Of a stretch of DNA of 53,976 nucleotides, positions 1 through 7,943 are shown in pieces. Both the position numbers and the translations under genes were made by a program. Within the stretch, counting starts at the first letter, position 1, and each line of letters begins with the position of its first letter. Source of the DNA: an uncultured Chitinophagaceae bacterium (lineage in GTDB: Bacteria > Bacteroidota > Bacteroidia > Chitinophagales > Chitinophagaceae); assembly GCA_903904335.1 (NCBI GenBank), contig CAIVCF010000147.1, positions 1-53,976 of the forward strand, written 5' to 3'. The notes beneath the pieces were generated by a model that searched no databases, was not told the DNA's origin, and was given only the letters and a program-made list of their open reading frames with translations.

Positions 1-2230
1 ATTTTGCAATATCATCATTCCACCATTCGTAAGGAGGAATGAATAATCTTCTTTCCGGATCATACACATCTAATTGTTCCATTGCCTGTTCATTCAAATT
101 ATAATCATGTACAAAAGTTTCTCTGCTGATCAATGTACTGTCGCGTTTATTCCAATCGCAATACAATAAATGATCATTCGAGTGAGGGCCTAAATAATAA
201 AAATTCTCATCGAGTAATTTGATGTTGGCGGTATTCCTTGGATCATTATAAAATTTTCCTGTAAAAAAGAAAGAACCTGAAATGTTTTCTTGCTTCAGTG
301 TTTTGGCAATAACAGGAATGCCTTCACCAAATTCATCTGCCGTAAATACCAATGCAATTTCTTTTTTGGTACTGTCGCCTCGCACTATCGCACCATGACT
401 CCATGTGAGATTTTTTTTTGGCGTGATTGATTTAGGCATAGCAATCAAATTTTTACTTTCTGATTCTTTGGCAGCCAATAAATAAATGAGATTCGCAGTT
501 CCATCCATAGTTGGTTCATTGGTGCTGTAATCGCCATAATCATCATGGTAGACAGCCATATCACTTTGAAAATCTTTGTACGAATCTTCATGAGTGAGTT
601 TGATGCCGATCAAATGTTTATAAATGGAAGTGTACACCGGGCCGTCGATCAATCCACCATTGATCGGATAATTTTTTAAATGCGTGAATGCAGAATGCGG
701 ATCAACAGGTGTATCTCCCCAAGTAGGTAAACCATACACCATGCTTGTGCCCCAAGGGTTACAGCCAAATAGCCAATCTATATTGGCTTGCTCTAATTCT
801 GCATAAGTATTATCTTTTTGAAATTGCCGATACCAATAACATTCAGTTGCAAATGCAACTGTCAAGTTATTGCTGCACCAGATAAAAGGAATGCCGCGAT
901 AAAATGCATTGTGTTTTGCTTTTTGCCAAACACTGATGATGCCGTCTCTGTAACTCAAAATTAATTCAGCTGCATCATCAGTATTCGCGGAAGCTTTTGC
1001 CAGTTCATTCACACCAATATTGATGAAGGGATAATATTGATAATGATTGGCAGTGTCTTTTCCCAACCATGTTTGATGATATGCACTGTCTAAAAATGTG
1101 TAAGCAGCCTCTCTATATTTTTTTTCTTTCGTTATTCTATATAATTCTGTTGCAGCCAAGCCCATGTCATCTTCCCAATCTTCTTCAGCATAGATATAAG
1201 GTGATACTACGGAGACGGTTTGTGTAACGCCTTGTTTTTTGTTTGCATAAGCAAAAGATGAAAATGCTTTTTCTCTTAAAAGATGAGCGTATACAGTATC
1301 CGTTTTATGAAATAAAGAATACCCCAATACAAATGCACTGGTAAATTTTGCAGCAGTGGAACTGGTGCCTGTTGTATTGTTCATGAACTTGCCGCGTTGC
1401 TGTGGCTCGCCGGTAACTAAATAAACAGGACGTTCGAAACCCTTACCATAATAATTATCTTCTTTTGGAATACGCATTCCTCTGTGATCACGATCATCTC
1501 CTACTTGATTGAATAAAAGATTTTCTTTTGGATGCATTTTCAACAACCAATCCAATCCCCATTTGGCCTCATCCAATACATCAGCAATTCCATTCTTTCC
1601 ATCTAATCCATTGCTTTGTTTTTCATCAGCAAATACTTTTGGGAAATCTCTGTAAGCCATCAGCAGGTGATATGTTGCATTGGCAGAAGTGGCACTGTAT
1701 TGCAAATAATCACTCGCATCATGCCAGCCGCCTGTAACATCAATATGAGTAATGTCTTTTATTCCTGCAGATGAACCATACAGAACATAACCGTCATGTG
1801 TATGGCAACTGTCTTTTAAAAAAGGATTGAAACCGCTTCTTTGTTGTCGCATATATTTCAAACAAAAATCTGCAGCACCTTTATATACATCATCATCAAT
1901 TTTAAAAATCGTTGAAACTGCATCGCCTGCTTTAATAAAGTACTTACCCGATTTTGTGAATGCAGAAAAATTCAGTCGATATGTTTGTTTGAAAGGACCG
2001 TAAGCGCCAAATCCATTACCGGGAATATTTGAATAAACAATTTTATTTGTAGATGAATCGATCAAGTCAAAAGAAGTAACTGTAGCATTTCCTTTACTGC
2101 ACCAAACAGCCACTTTAATTCCTTTTGTGGTATAGCCTAACTGGTTGATGCGAATCCAAGAGTTAGTAGTTTGATCTTGTTTAAATGAGACCAGAAGTAA
2201 GATCATCAATGAAAAGGATAAATTTTTCAT
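1..2230 (-). CDS. GH9 family glycosidase with C-terminal CE4-like deacetylase domain (partial, runs off left edge)
   Basis: Translated by hand from the ATG at 2230 to the edge: 743 open codons with no stop. After a short hydrophobic leader (MKNLSFSLMILLLVSF) comes an Ig-like CelD_N region beginning WIRINQLGY, then a GH9 (alpha/alpha)6 catalytic domain. Its catalytic motifs are intact: GGWHDASDY with D171 and D174 (usual base/nucleophile pair) and DYSTNEPTMDG with E572 (usual acid). From about residue 625 a second domain starts that resembles NodB/CE4 polysaccharide deacetylases: ALVFTADEFGEG (D632, E633 where the family has DD) and an HSxxH metal motif (H683, H687), followed by an IPPYEWW segment resembling the RxPY motif. 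GH9 enzymes hydrolyse beta-1,4-glucans or, in some branches, glucosamine polymers; a deacetylase partner fits an N-acetylated substrate, which is inference. Divergent from the FAH gene, 86 bp away. The 3' end lies outside the window. Confidence 0.88.
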   Translation of the reverse strand, partial: MKNLSFSLMILLLVSFKQDQTTNSWIRINQLGYTTKGIKVAVWCSKGNATVTSFDLIDSSTNKIVYSNIPGNGFGAYGPFKQTYRLNFSAFTKSGKYFIKAGDAVSTIFKIDDDVYKGAADFCLKYMRQQRSGFNPFLKDSCHTHDGYVLYGSSAGIKDITHIDVTGGWHDASDYLQYSATSANATYHLLMAYRDFPKVFADEKQSNGLDGKNGIADVLDEAKWGLDWLLKMHPKENLLFNQVGDDRDHRGMRIPKEDNYYGKGFERPVYLVTGEPQQRGKFMNNTTGTSSTAAKFTSAFVLGYSLFHKTDTVYAHLLREKAFSSFAYANKKQGVTQTVSVVSPYIYAEEDWEDDMGLAATELYRITKEKKYREAAYTFLDSAYHQTWLGKDTANHYQYYPFINIGVNELAKASANTDDAAELILSYRDGIISVWQKAKHNAFYRGIPFIWCSNNLTVAFATECYWYRQFQKDNTYAELEQANIDWLFGCNPWGTSMVYGLPTWGDTPVDPHSAFTHLKNYPINGGLIDGPVYTSIYKHLIGIKLTHEDSYKDFQSDMAVYHDDYGDYSTNEPTMDGTANLIYLLAAKESESKNLIAMPKSITPKKNLTWSHGAIVRGDSTKKEIALVFTADEFGEGIPVIAKTLKQENISGSFFFTGKFYNDPRNTANIKLLDENFYYLGPHSNDHLLYCDWNKRDSTLISRETFVHDYNLNEQAMEQLDVYDPERRLFIPPYEWWNDDIAK

Positions 2231-2290
2231 AACAAAAAGTTCTTCTTTAAAGGTACTTAGCATTTTAATGATGACCTCCGATTTTTAGTA

Positions 2291-2298
2291 TAATTTCG
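2291..2298 (+). promoter_or_regulatory. Candidate -7 element for the FAH gene
   Basis: TAATTTCG matches the Bacteroidota TAnnTTTG consensus at all but one base and lies 19 bp upstream of the ATG at 2317, which would give a short leader. No clear -33 TTTG was found, so support is modest. Its position favours the ATG at 2317 over the upstream TTG at 2302. Confidence 0.35.
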
Positions 2299-2316
2299 GT
2301 ATTGAAAATTATAAGT

Positions 2317-3327
2317 ATGAAACTTGTTTCTTATTTGCGTGAAGGGCATGATCAATTGGCATTTTTAGTAGATGATATTTTATATGATTGCGATCTTTTG
2401 CAGCCCGAATTGCCCAATAGTATGAATATGTTTTTGCAGTATTGGGACGATATGTTCCCGATCGCGCAGCAGGTTGATGCAGCAATTAAATCCGGAAAAA
2501 TAAGTAAAGAAAAAGGTATTGCGATTGCTGAAGTAACTGTGCTTTCACCGGTTCCGTTTCCAACAAGTTTAAGAGATGCGTATTCATTCCGGCAACATGT
2601 GGCAACTTCACGAAAAAATCATCAAAAGCCCATGCCTGCTGAGTTTGATCAATTTCCGGTATTCTACTTTTCTAATCATCACTGCATACAAGGACCCGGT
2701 GAAATCAATTGCATGCCCGATCATTTTAATAAACTCGATTTTGAATTAGAGGCGGCAGTAGTGATATGCAAATATGGAAGAAATATTATTGCAGAAGAGG
2801 CCGATCATTATATAGGTGGATTAATGATCATGAATGATATGAGTGCTAGAATATTGCAGGGAGAAGAAATGGTTTTGAATCTTGGTCCCGCAAAAGGAAA
2901 GGATTTTTCAACGGTCATCGGTCCATGTTTAGTTACATTGGATGAGTTGGAAGGTTTTGAAATTACTGCAAAGGAAAATCATGTCGGCAAGTCTTGGAAC
3001 CTGAAAATGAATTGTTGGGTAAACGGTGTGCAGGTAAGTGAAGGAAATTTGAGTGATATGGATTGGACTTTTGCCGAGATCATTGAAAGATGTTCCTATG
3101 GCGTAACATTACAACCCGGTGATGTGATAGGCAGCGGCACAGTTGGAACAGGATGTTTTTTGGAATTGAACGGAACAGGTAGATTGAATGATCCAAATTA
3201 TGAAGAACAATGGTTGAAAGAAGGTGATATTGTTGAGATGGAAATTGAAGGCATTGGTAAAATAAAAAACACTATCGTAAAAGAAGAAAGTGATTTTTCT
3301 GTTTTGAATAAGAAAAAAAATATTTGA
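2317..3327 (+). CDS. Fumarylacetoacetate hydrolase (FAH) family protein
   Basis: 336 residues from the ATG at 2317; an in-frame TTG at 2302 would add five residues but the ATG fits the upstream -7-like element better. The FAH fold is recognisable from the acidic metal site region LDFELEAAVVICKYGRN (E-x-E in mid protein), the GLMIMNDMSARIL segment, KGKDFSTVIGPCLVT and the C-terminal GDVIGSGTVGTGC motif. Family members hydrolyse C-C bonds in acylpyruvates or fumarylacetoacetate using Mg2+; the last step of tyrosine/homogentisate breakdown is one such reaction, but no hmgA or hpd gene is in the window, so the substrate is not fixed. Its stop overlaps the next start (TGATG), so the two genes are very probably co-translated. 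Confidence 0.88.
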   Translation: MKLVSYLREGHDQLAFLVDDILYDCDLLQPELPNSMNMFLQYWDDMFPIAQQVDAAIKSGKISKEKGIAIAEVTVLSPVPFPTSLRDAYSFRQHVATSRKNHQKPMPAEFDQFPVFYFSNHHCIQGPGEINCMPDHFNKLDFELEAAVVICKYGRNIIAEEADHYIGGLMIMNDMSARILQGEEMVLNLGPAKGKDFSTVIGPCLVTLDELEGFEITAKENHVGKSWNLKMNCWVNGVQVSEGNLSDMDWTFAEIIERCSYGVTLQPGDVIGSGTVGTGCFLELNGTGRLNDPNYEEQWLKEGDIVEMEIEGIGKIKNTIVKEESDFSVLNKKKNI

Positions 3328-4217
3328 TGTTTATAGACATCCAATCTGCAAAGATTCAACAGCGTCAGGCATGGCTGCAATATGCTATAGCACCACGTCC
3401 CATTGCATTTGCCAGTACAATTGACAAAGAGGGAAATGTAAATCTTAGCCCATTCAGTTTTTTTAATTTATTCTCAACCAATCCGCCGATCATTATTATC
3501 TCTACTTCCATAAAAGCAAGGGACAAAAGTTTCAAACATACTTTATTGAATGTAATGGACGTGCCGGAAGTGGTGATCAGCATTTGCGATTACAATATGG
3601 TGCAACAAATGAGTTTAAGCAGTTGCGAATTCCCTAAAGGAGTCGATGAATTTATAAAATCAGGATTTACCAAAGAAACTTCAACACGCATCAAACCACC
3701 CATGGTGAAAGAAGCGAAAGTAAAATTGGAATGTAAGGTGAATGAAATAAAAAGCCTGGGAAACGAAGGTGGTGCGGGGCAATTGATCATTGCAGAAGTA
3801 TTGTGTATGCATGTGGATGAAAGTATTTTGAATGATGAAAAAACAATGATCGATCCGATTAAATTTCACCAGGTCGCAAGAATGGGCGGCGATTGGTATG
3901 CTGTTGTAAATGAAAATAATTTATTCAAAGTTGCAAAGCCAACTACAGAGATTGCTATCGGCATCGATGCATTGCCGGATAGTATCAGGAACAGCAGTAT
4001 TCTCACAGGAAATAATCTGGGGCAATTGGCAAATGTGCATGAAATGCCTTTGGTGGATCCGGGTTTTGCAAATGAACGGTTAAAAAATATTGTGCAATAT
4101 TTTTCTGTTAATCCAACAGAAATGGAAAAGGAATTACATATTTATGCAAAGGAATTATTGAACAAAGAAAATGTTAAGGATGCCTGGCAGATTTTGCTGG
4201 CAGGAGAAAATGTATAA
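3327..4217 (+). CDS. Flavin reductase-like FMN-binding split-barrel protein
   Basis: 296 residues from the ATG at 3327, which shares its A with the TGA of the FAH gene; the TTG at 3324 is a less likely start. The N-terminal 200 residues show the flavin reductase (DIM6/NTAB) split-barrel pattern: YAIAPRPIAFASTID, NLSPFSFFNLFSTNPPII and a central VxLECKVNEIKSL strand. Such proteins bind FMN and serve as reductases or as small oxidoreductases. The C-terminal 90 residues (from about GIDALPDSIRNSSIL) form an extra segment seen in the longer subgroup and have no motif I recognise. Tight coupling to an FAH enzyme suggests that both act in one catabolic route, perhaps on an aromatic compound; that is inference from linkage. 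Confidence 0.82.
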   Translation: MFIDIQSAKIQQRQAWLQYAIAPRPIAFASTIDKEGNVNLSPFSFFNLFSTNPPIIIISTSIKARDKSFKHTLLNVMDVPEVVISICDYNMVQQMSLSSCEFPKGVDEFIKSGFTKETSTRIKPPMVKEAKVKLECKVNEIKSLGNEGGAGQLIIAEVLCMHVDESILNDEKTMIDPIKFHQVARMGGDWYAVVNENNLFKVAKPTTEIAIGIDALPDSIRNSSILTGNNLGQLANVHEMPLVDPGFANERLKNIVQYFSVNPTEMEKELHIYAKELLNKENVKDAWQILLAGENV

Positions 4218-4243
4218 TTTCATTTTAAATTGAATTCATTAGT

Positions 4244-5011
4244 ATGAATACTTTCTGGGAACATTTCAGTAGAACCATTCAAATCATTTCATTGCGTTAT
4301 TTTATTTTCGCCGGAATCGTTTGGCTTATCTGGTATGTGCTCTTAAGAAAAAAGATCAGCTTTAAAAAAATACAATTGCGTTTTCCTGAGAATAAAGATT
4401 ATCGCCGTGAAATATTTTACTCCATACTTACCATGATCATTTTTGCATTAGTGCCGGCATTTATTTTGGGCACCTCATTCAGGCAATACACACAATTTTA
4501 TTCAAATATCCATGATCATAGCATGTTGTGGTTCTGGATAGCTTTCCCTATAATGTTAATCATTCACGACACTTATTTTTACTGGATGCACCGCCTAATG
4601 CATCACCCGAAACTGTTTAAGATATTTCACCTGCTGCATCACAAGTCTGTAAACCCTTCGCCTTGGGCTGCCTATTCATTCTATCCAACCGAAGCTGTTG
4701 TGGAAGCAGGAATATTTATTGTGTTTGTGATGATAATGCCCATACATTTTTTACATCTGTTCATTTTCTTTTTGTTTATGATCATCTATAATGTATATGG
4801 TCATCTTGGTTGGGAATTGTATCCTAAAGGATTCAATAAACATTGGTTTGGAAAATGGATCAACACATCCGTTAATCATAACCAGCACCATCAATATTTT
4901 AAAGGCAACTACAGTTTATATTTTTTGTGGTGGGACAGGTGGATGAAAACCCTTCGTGAAGATTATGATACAAAATTTGAAGAAGTAAAATCAAGAACCA
5001 AATTGGCTTAA
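4244..5011 (+). CDS. Sterol desaturase / fatty acid hydroxylase family membrane protein
   Basis: 255 residues, with hydrophobic spans near 15-33, 58-78, 92-112 and a paired span around 150-185. The di-iron histidine boxes are all present: HDTYFYWMHRLMHH, FHLLHHKS and NHNQHHQYFKGNYSLYF. Members use a non-haem di-iron centre and O2 to hydroxylate or desaturate lipid substrates at the membrane; the actual lipid cannot be told from sequence. It begins 26 bp after the flavin-reductase gene and could be in the same transcript. Its TAA shares the tetranucleotide TTAA with the stop of the convergent glycosyltransferase gene, leaving no room for an intergenic terminator. Confidence 0.86.
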   Translation: MNTFWEHFSRTIQIISLRYFIFAGIVWLIWYVLLRKKISFKKIQLRFPENKDYRREIFYSILTMIIFALVPAFILGTSFRQYTQFYSNIHDHSMLWFWIAFPIMLIIHDTYFYWMHRLMHHPKLFKIFHLLHHKSVNPSPWAAYSFYPTEAVVEAGIFIVFVMIMPIHFLHLFIFFLFMIIYNVYGHLGWELYPKGFNKHWFGKWINTSVNHNQHHQYFKGNYSLYFLWWDRWMKTLREDYDTKFEEVKSRTKLA

Positions 5012-6057
5012 CCCATCACTAAAAAATCTTCCTCGCTTAATAAAGCAGCATTTGTTTTATCTGCTTTTAAAGCTCTTGCTTTTTCCATTACTGATTGAAC
5101 AATTTCGTAAGTAGAATGAGAAAGTTGTAATTGTTTTGGACTTGGCCCTATTAACCACTTTTTAATTTTTGCACTGAAATTAATGTCGATAGAATCAATG
5201 ATCGGCACATCAAATCTTTTTAAAGCTTCTGCATTGCATAATTGTTCGTATTGCCCTTTAATGGGCAGGCACATTAATTTTTTGCCGAGATATAAAGCTT
5301 CAGCAGGTGTTTCAAAACCTGCACCTGTAATCACTCCGTGAGAATGGATCATACTTTCATTGAATGCTTTACTGTCAACCGGAATAAAAGTAATATTGGC
5401 ATCAACTTTCCTCTCTTTTACCTTTTTGCTGAATACCTCAAATCTCATACCCGCAATATTTTTCAAATTTTTTCCAACTAATTCATCGCTGTAATGCGAT
5501 AAATAAACAGTAATGTGGCCATTATCTTTTGCTTCGGCTTTTAATATTTCATTTTTAATGATCGGTGGAAAAATAAAATCATCATATTGCTCAAAGTGAA
5601 GTCCAGCATAACTTGTAGCGGTGGCATATTTTTTCAAAACAATTTCTCCTGCAATATCTTTTCTTACAGGCCTTGGTGTTTTATCAGAAATAAAACTTGC
5701 CTGATGGCCAAAATTAATACTTGGTATTTTTTTTAATCTACAAGCTAAAGAAGTGATACTTTCAAAATCATTGATCACGATATCATATTTTTCTACGGGC
5801 AATGATTTTGCTTCTTTCCAAATTCGTAAAGGTGAAAATGCAGTCAACATTTTCCAATAATCTAAACCGCCACTATTGCCGTAAAATAAGCTAACACCTT
5901 TGCTGCGATATGTAACCGGAAGATTTGCATTCAAGTTTGAATTACTTCCGCTTAAAAAAACATCCACCTGACCGTATTGTTGCAGATACGGCATCAATTC
6001 CATAGCACGGCTGATATGCCCGTTGCCTGTTGCTTGTATGGCGTAAAATATTTTCAT
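5008..6057 (-). CDS. Glycosyltransferase family protein (GT28/MurG-like fold)
   Basis: 349 residues beginning MKIFYAIQATGNGHISRAMEL, the glycine-rich N-terminal loop of MurG/MGDG-synthase-type GT-B enzymes (GNGHISR). The C-terminal half holds the sugar-nucleotide side motif GVITGAGFETPAEALYLGKK and LMCLPIKGQYEQLCNA, typical of this group, in which a base/phosphate-binding GxGFxTxxEAL loop is followed by a Q/N-rich segment. No signal peptide or membrane span, so it is probably cytosolic or peripheral. It follows the LpxH-like gene by 6 bp on the same strand, so the pair is likely one operon acting on an envelope lipid; donor and acceptor are not known. Confidence 0.8.
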   Translation of the reverse strand: MKIFYAIQATGNGHISRAMELMPYLQQYGQVDVFLSGSNSNLNANLPVTYRSKGVSLFYGNSGGLDYWKMLTAFSPLRIWKEAKSLPVEKYDIVINDFESITSLACRLKKIPSINFGHQASFISDKTPRPVRKDIAGEIVLKKYATATSYAGLHFEQYDDFIFPPIIKNEILKAEAKDNGHITVYLSHYSDELVGKNLKNIAGMRFEVFSKKVKERKVDANITFIPVDSKAFNESMIHSHGVITGAGFETPAEALYLGKKLMCLPIKGQYEQLCNAEALKRFDVPIIDSIDINFSAKIKKWLIGPSPKQLQLSHSTYEIVQSVMEKARALKADKTNAALLSEEDFLVMG

Positions 6058-6063
6058 AAAATT

Positions 6064-6957
6064 TTAATTAAAGGGGAACACTGTTGAGAATGCTGCTGCA
6101 CCATTCATGATTTCAACTGGCTGACCTAATGAACTGATGAACATGGCAACCTCATCCGTAATTACATTCAAGTGCGGATATTTTTCCATTTTAATTATCG
6201 GCGCTCCTGCAAATTTTTTTTCATCATGTTGATACATATGCCAATCATTATCATAAAACTCCAGTGCAGTTAAATGCTCCACCCAATCGCCACTGTTTAA
6301 ATAAATGACTTTGCCATTTTTTGTTTCTACCGTTCTCATCTGTGGTTCGTGAATATGACCGCATATCACATAATCGTATTTTTTTTCAATGGCAATTTCA
6401 GCGGCAGTTTGTTCAAATTTGTTAACACTCACGGCTTTATTCACTCTGTCCATCACGTTCTTCGACAAACTCATTTTTTCTTTACCCATCATTTGTAAGA
6501 TCCAATTCATAAAACGGTTGAATCGAATCAACAGATCATAACCGCTGCTTCCCAACTTTGCTAGCATTTTAGCACTTCCTTTTGTAGTGGCATCAAATAC
6601 ATCGCCATGAAATATCCAGCACATCTTTCCGTTAATTTCCATCACCACTTTATCAACCAATTGAAAGTTACCAAATTCAATATCGCTATATCTTCTCATC
6701 GCTTCATCATGATTGCCTGTTACATAAATAACACGTGTTCCTTTTGCAGCTAGGCTCATCACTTCTTTGATCACCTGAATATGTTCGATAGGAAAATATC
6801 TTTTTCGGAATTGCCAAACATCAATCACATCACCGTTGAGAATCAGAATTTGCGGAGAGATACTTTTTAAGTAGTGTACGATTTCTTTTGCCTGACAACC
6901 GTAAGTACCTAAATGCAGATCACTGATTACAGCCACATCAACCGGTCTTCGTTCCAT
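6064..6957 (-). CDS. UDP-2,3-diacylglucosamine diphosphatase-like metallophosphoesterase
   Basis: 297 residues with a full calcineurin-type metal site: ISDLHLG (D-x-H), LNGDVIDVW (GD), VTGNHDE (GNHD), FHGDVFD and CGHIHEPQ (GHxH). The order and spacing match the LpxH/YbbF-like group that cleaves UDP-2,3-diacylglucosamine in lipid A synthesis, though the C-terminal 60 residues are longer than in E. coli LpxH and other substrates are possible. There is no signal peptide. It is the upstream gene of a two-gene unit with the glycosyltransferase 6 bp downstream, which supports an envelope lipid role. Confidence 0.84.
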   Translation of the reverse strand: MERRPVDVAVISDLHLGTYGCQAKEIVHYLKSISPQILILNGDVIDVWQFRKRYFPIEHIQVIKEVMSLAAKGTRVIYVTGNHDEAMRRYSDIEFGNFQLVDKVVMEINGKMCWIFHGDVFDATTKGSAKMLAKLGSSGYDLLIRFNRFMNWILQMMGKEKMSLSKNVMDRVNKAVSVNKFEQTAAEIAIEKKYDYVICGHIHEPQMRTVETKNGKVIYLNSGDWVEHLTALEFYDNDWHMYQHDEKKFAGAPIIKMEKYPHLNVITDEVAMFISSLGQPVEIMNGAAAFSTVFPFN

Positions 6958-7040
6958 AGAATTATAGGTTTACCAAAACTCTAAAGATTATGTTATGCCA
7001 ATATGATGATGTGATGAAGAAATTGTTATGTAACAGGCAG

Positions 7041-7081
7041 TAGAATAGGAATGTGGCTAAGGTTGCGTCGCACTGTTGAAC
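7041..7081 (+). repeat. Dispersed intergenic repeat, copy A
   Basis: Contains GTTGCGTCGCACTGTTGAAC (7062-7081), matching two further copies at 9053-9072 (opposite strand) and 10804-10823. Similarity to the 10.8 kb copy extends upstream without gaps through TAGAATA. It lies between the start of the LpxH-like gene and the THX terminator. Confidence 0.7.
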
Positions 7082-7113
7082 TGTATGGCATTGTGCAGCA
7101 AGTTATTTAGGCA

Positions 7114-7148
7114 AATAAAAAACAGTCCCGAAGAAATTCAGGACTGTT
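7114..7148 (-). terminator. Rho-independent terminator of the THX gene
   Basis: Perfect 8-bp stem AACAGTCC (7121-7128) with GGACTGTT (7141-7148), loop of 12, followed on the minus strand by a run of T residues (7114-7122). It sits 26 bp past the THX stop. Confidence 0.8.
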
Positions 7149-7173
7149 CAAATATCGTATGCGTCTTAAATTA

Positions 7174-7290
7174 TTAAGAAGCTTTTACAACAGGTTTCTT
7201 TGGTGCAGCAGCATTTGTATGCGGCCTGCTTTTGCCAAATGAACCTTTAAAACGTTTTCCTTTTGCGGTTTTTTTGTCGCCTCTGCCCAT
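7174..7290 (-). CDS. 30S ribosomal protein THX
   Basis: 38 codons from the ATG at 7290 to TAA at 7174. The product starts MGRGDKKTAKGKRFKGSFGK and continues SRPHTNAAAPKKPVVKAS. The G-[RK]-G-D-K-K-T-x-x-G-K-x-F-[KR]-G-S-[FY]-G-x-S-R-P signature is that of the small, highly basic THX protein bound to the head of the 30S subunit, known from Thermus and widespread in Bacteroidota. It is flanked by two rho-independent terminators, so it probably makes a short transcript of its own or by read-through from hup. Too short for ordinary ORF cut-offs. Confidence 0.93.
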   Translation of the reverse strand: MGRGDKKTAKGKRFKGSFGKSRPHTNAAAPKKPVVKAS

Positions 7291-7332
7291 GATATTATTT
7301 TTTTGATTTTATTGTTGTGAGCATCAAAAATA

Positions 7333-7362
7333 AAAAAGTCCCGCCAAATGGCAGGACTTTTT
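7333..7362. terminator. Terminator between hup and THX (usable from both strands)
   Basis: AAAAAGTCCCGCC (7333-7345 region) pairs with GGCAGGACTTTTT over 13 positions with one mismatch, loop AAAT. The A-tract and T-tract at either side give a U-run in both directions. It lies 16 bp after the hup stop, so the main use is to end hup on the minus strand. Confidence 0.8.
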
Positions 7363-7377
7363 ATTTTTTGGGAAGAA

Positions 7378-7647
7378 TTAGAGTTTTCCGCTTAATTCTT
7401 TACCTGCTTTAAAACGAGCAACTTTCTTAGCTTTAATTTTAATAGCAGCACCTGTTTGAGGGTTACGTCCAACGCGTGCAGCACGTTTAGATACTGAGAA
7501 AGTACCAAAACCAACTAAGGTAACTTTACCACCACCTTTTAATGTTTTAGTAACTGCTTCTACAAAAGAATCTAAAGCAGCATTTGCCTGTGTTTTAGTA
7601 ACACCAGCATCTTCGGCGAGTTTCGCAATCAATTCGGCTTTGTTCAT
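7378..7647 (-). CDS. hup: HU-family DNA-binding protein
   Basis: 89 residues, the usual HU length (about 90). MNKAELIAKLAEDAGVTKTQA is the family's helical N-terminus, GFGTFSV leads into the beta arm, and RVGRNPQTGAAIKIKAKKV is the DNA-binding arm with the conserved RNPxTG tip (Pro intercalates in the minor groove). HU bends and compacts DNA in the nucleoid. It has its own strong-looking promoter upstream (7681-7710) and a terminator just after the stop, so it is likely monocistronic and highly expressed. Confidence 0.96.
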   Translation of the reverse strand: MNKAELIAKLAEDAGVTKTQANAALDSFVEAVTKTLKGGGKVTLVGFGTFSVSKRAARVGRNPQTGAAIKIKAKKVARFKAGKELSGKL

Positions 7648-7943
7648 AATTGTGTGTTTGATTAGTTATTTAACGAACAACAAATTTATCTGCTTTTATG
7701 ATTAAACAAAACTTTTTTTAATTTTTCACAAATCATTTTTCTATGGCTAAAAGCCTTATGAATAAAGGGTTTGAAGATTTTTAAGAGAAATGAAAATAAT
7801 AAATTAAAAATTGCATTCCTCTGAAACGCAATCTGGTAAAGGATTTCAACGTTATTCTTCTGAAATCCGCTTCGGGCAAAGGTTTGAAAGAAATATAGCG
7901 AAGATTTGTGATTGACAAAATTTAGTTTTAAATGTTTCCACAC
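7648..7943. other. Non-coding spacer upstream of hup
   Basis: 296 bp between the hup start and the DUF4286 stop. It holds the hup promoter at its left end. The rest is AT-rich; an 85-codon minus-strand frame (7686-7943) has no family features and overlaps that promoter, so I do not call it. No hairpin of terminator quality was found for the DUF4286 side. Confidence 0.5.
7681..7710 (-). promoter_or_regulatory. hup promoter
   Basis: On the minus strand TTTG (7710-7707) and TAAATTTG (7688-7681) are separated by 18 bp. Both match the Bacteroidota vegetative consensus TTTG / TAnnTTTG exactly, and the start of hup lies 34 bp downstream. Confidence 0.75.

Noticed and set aside
7686-7943. 85-codon minus-strand frame upstream of hup
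   Set aside because: It covers the hup promoter region, is rich in Phe/Lys from AT-rich DNA and has no recognisable domain.
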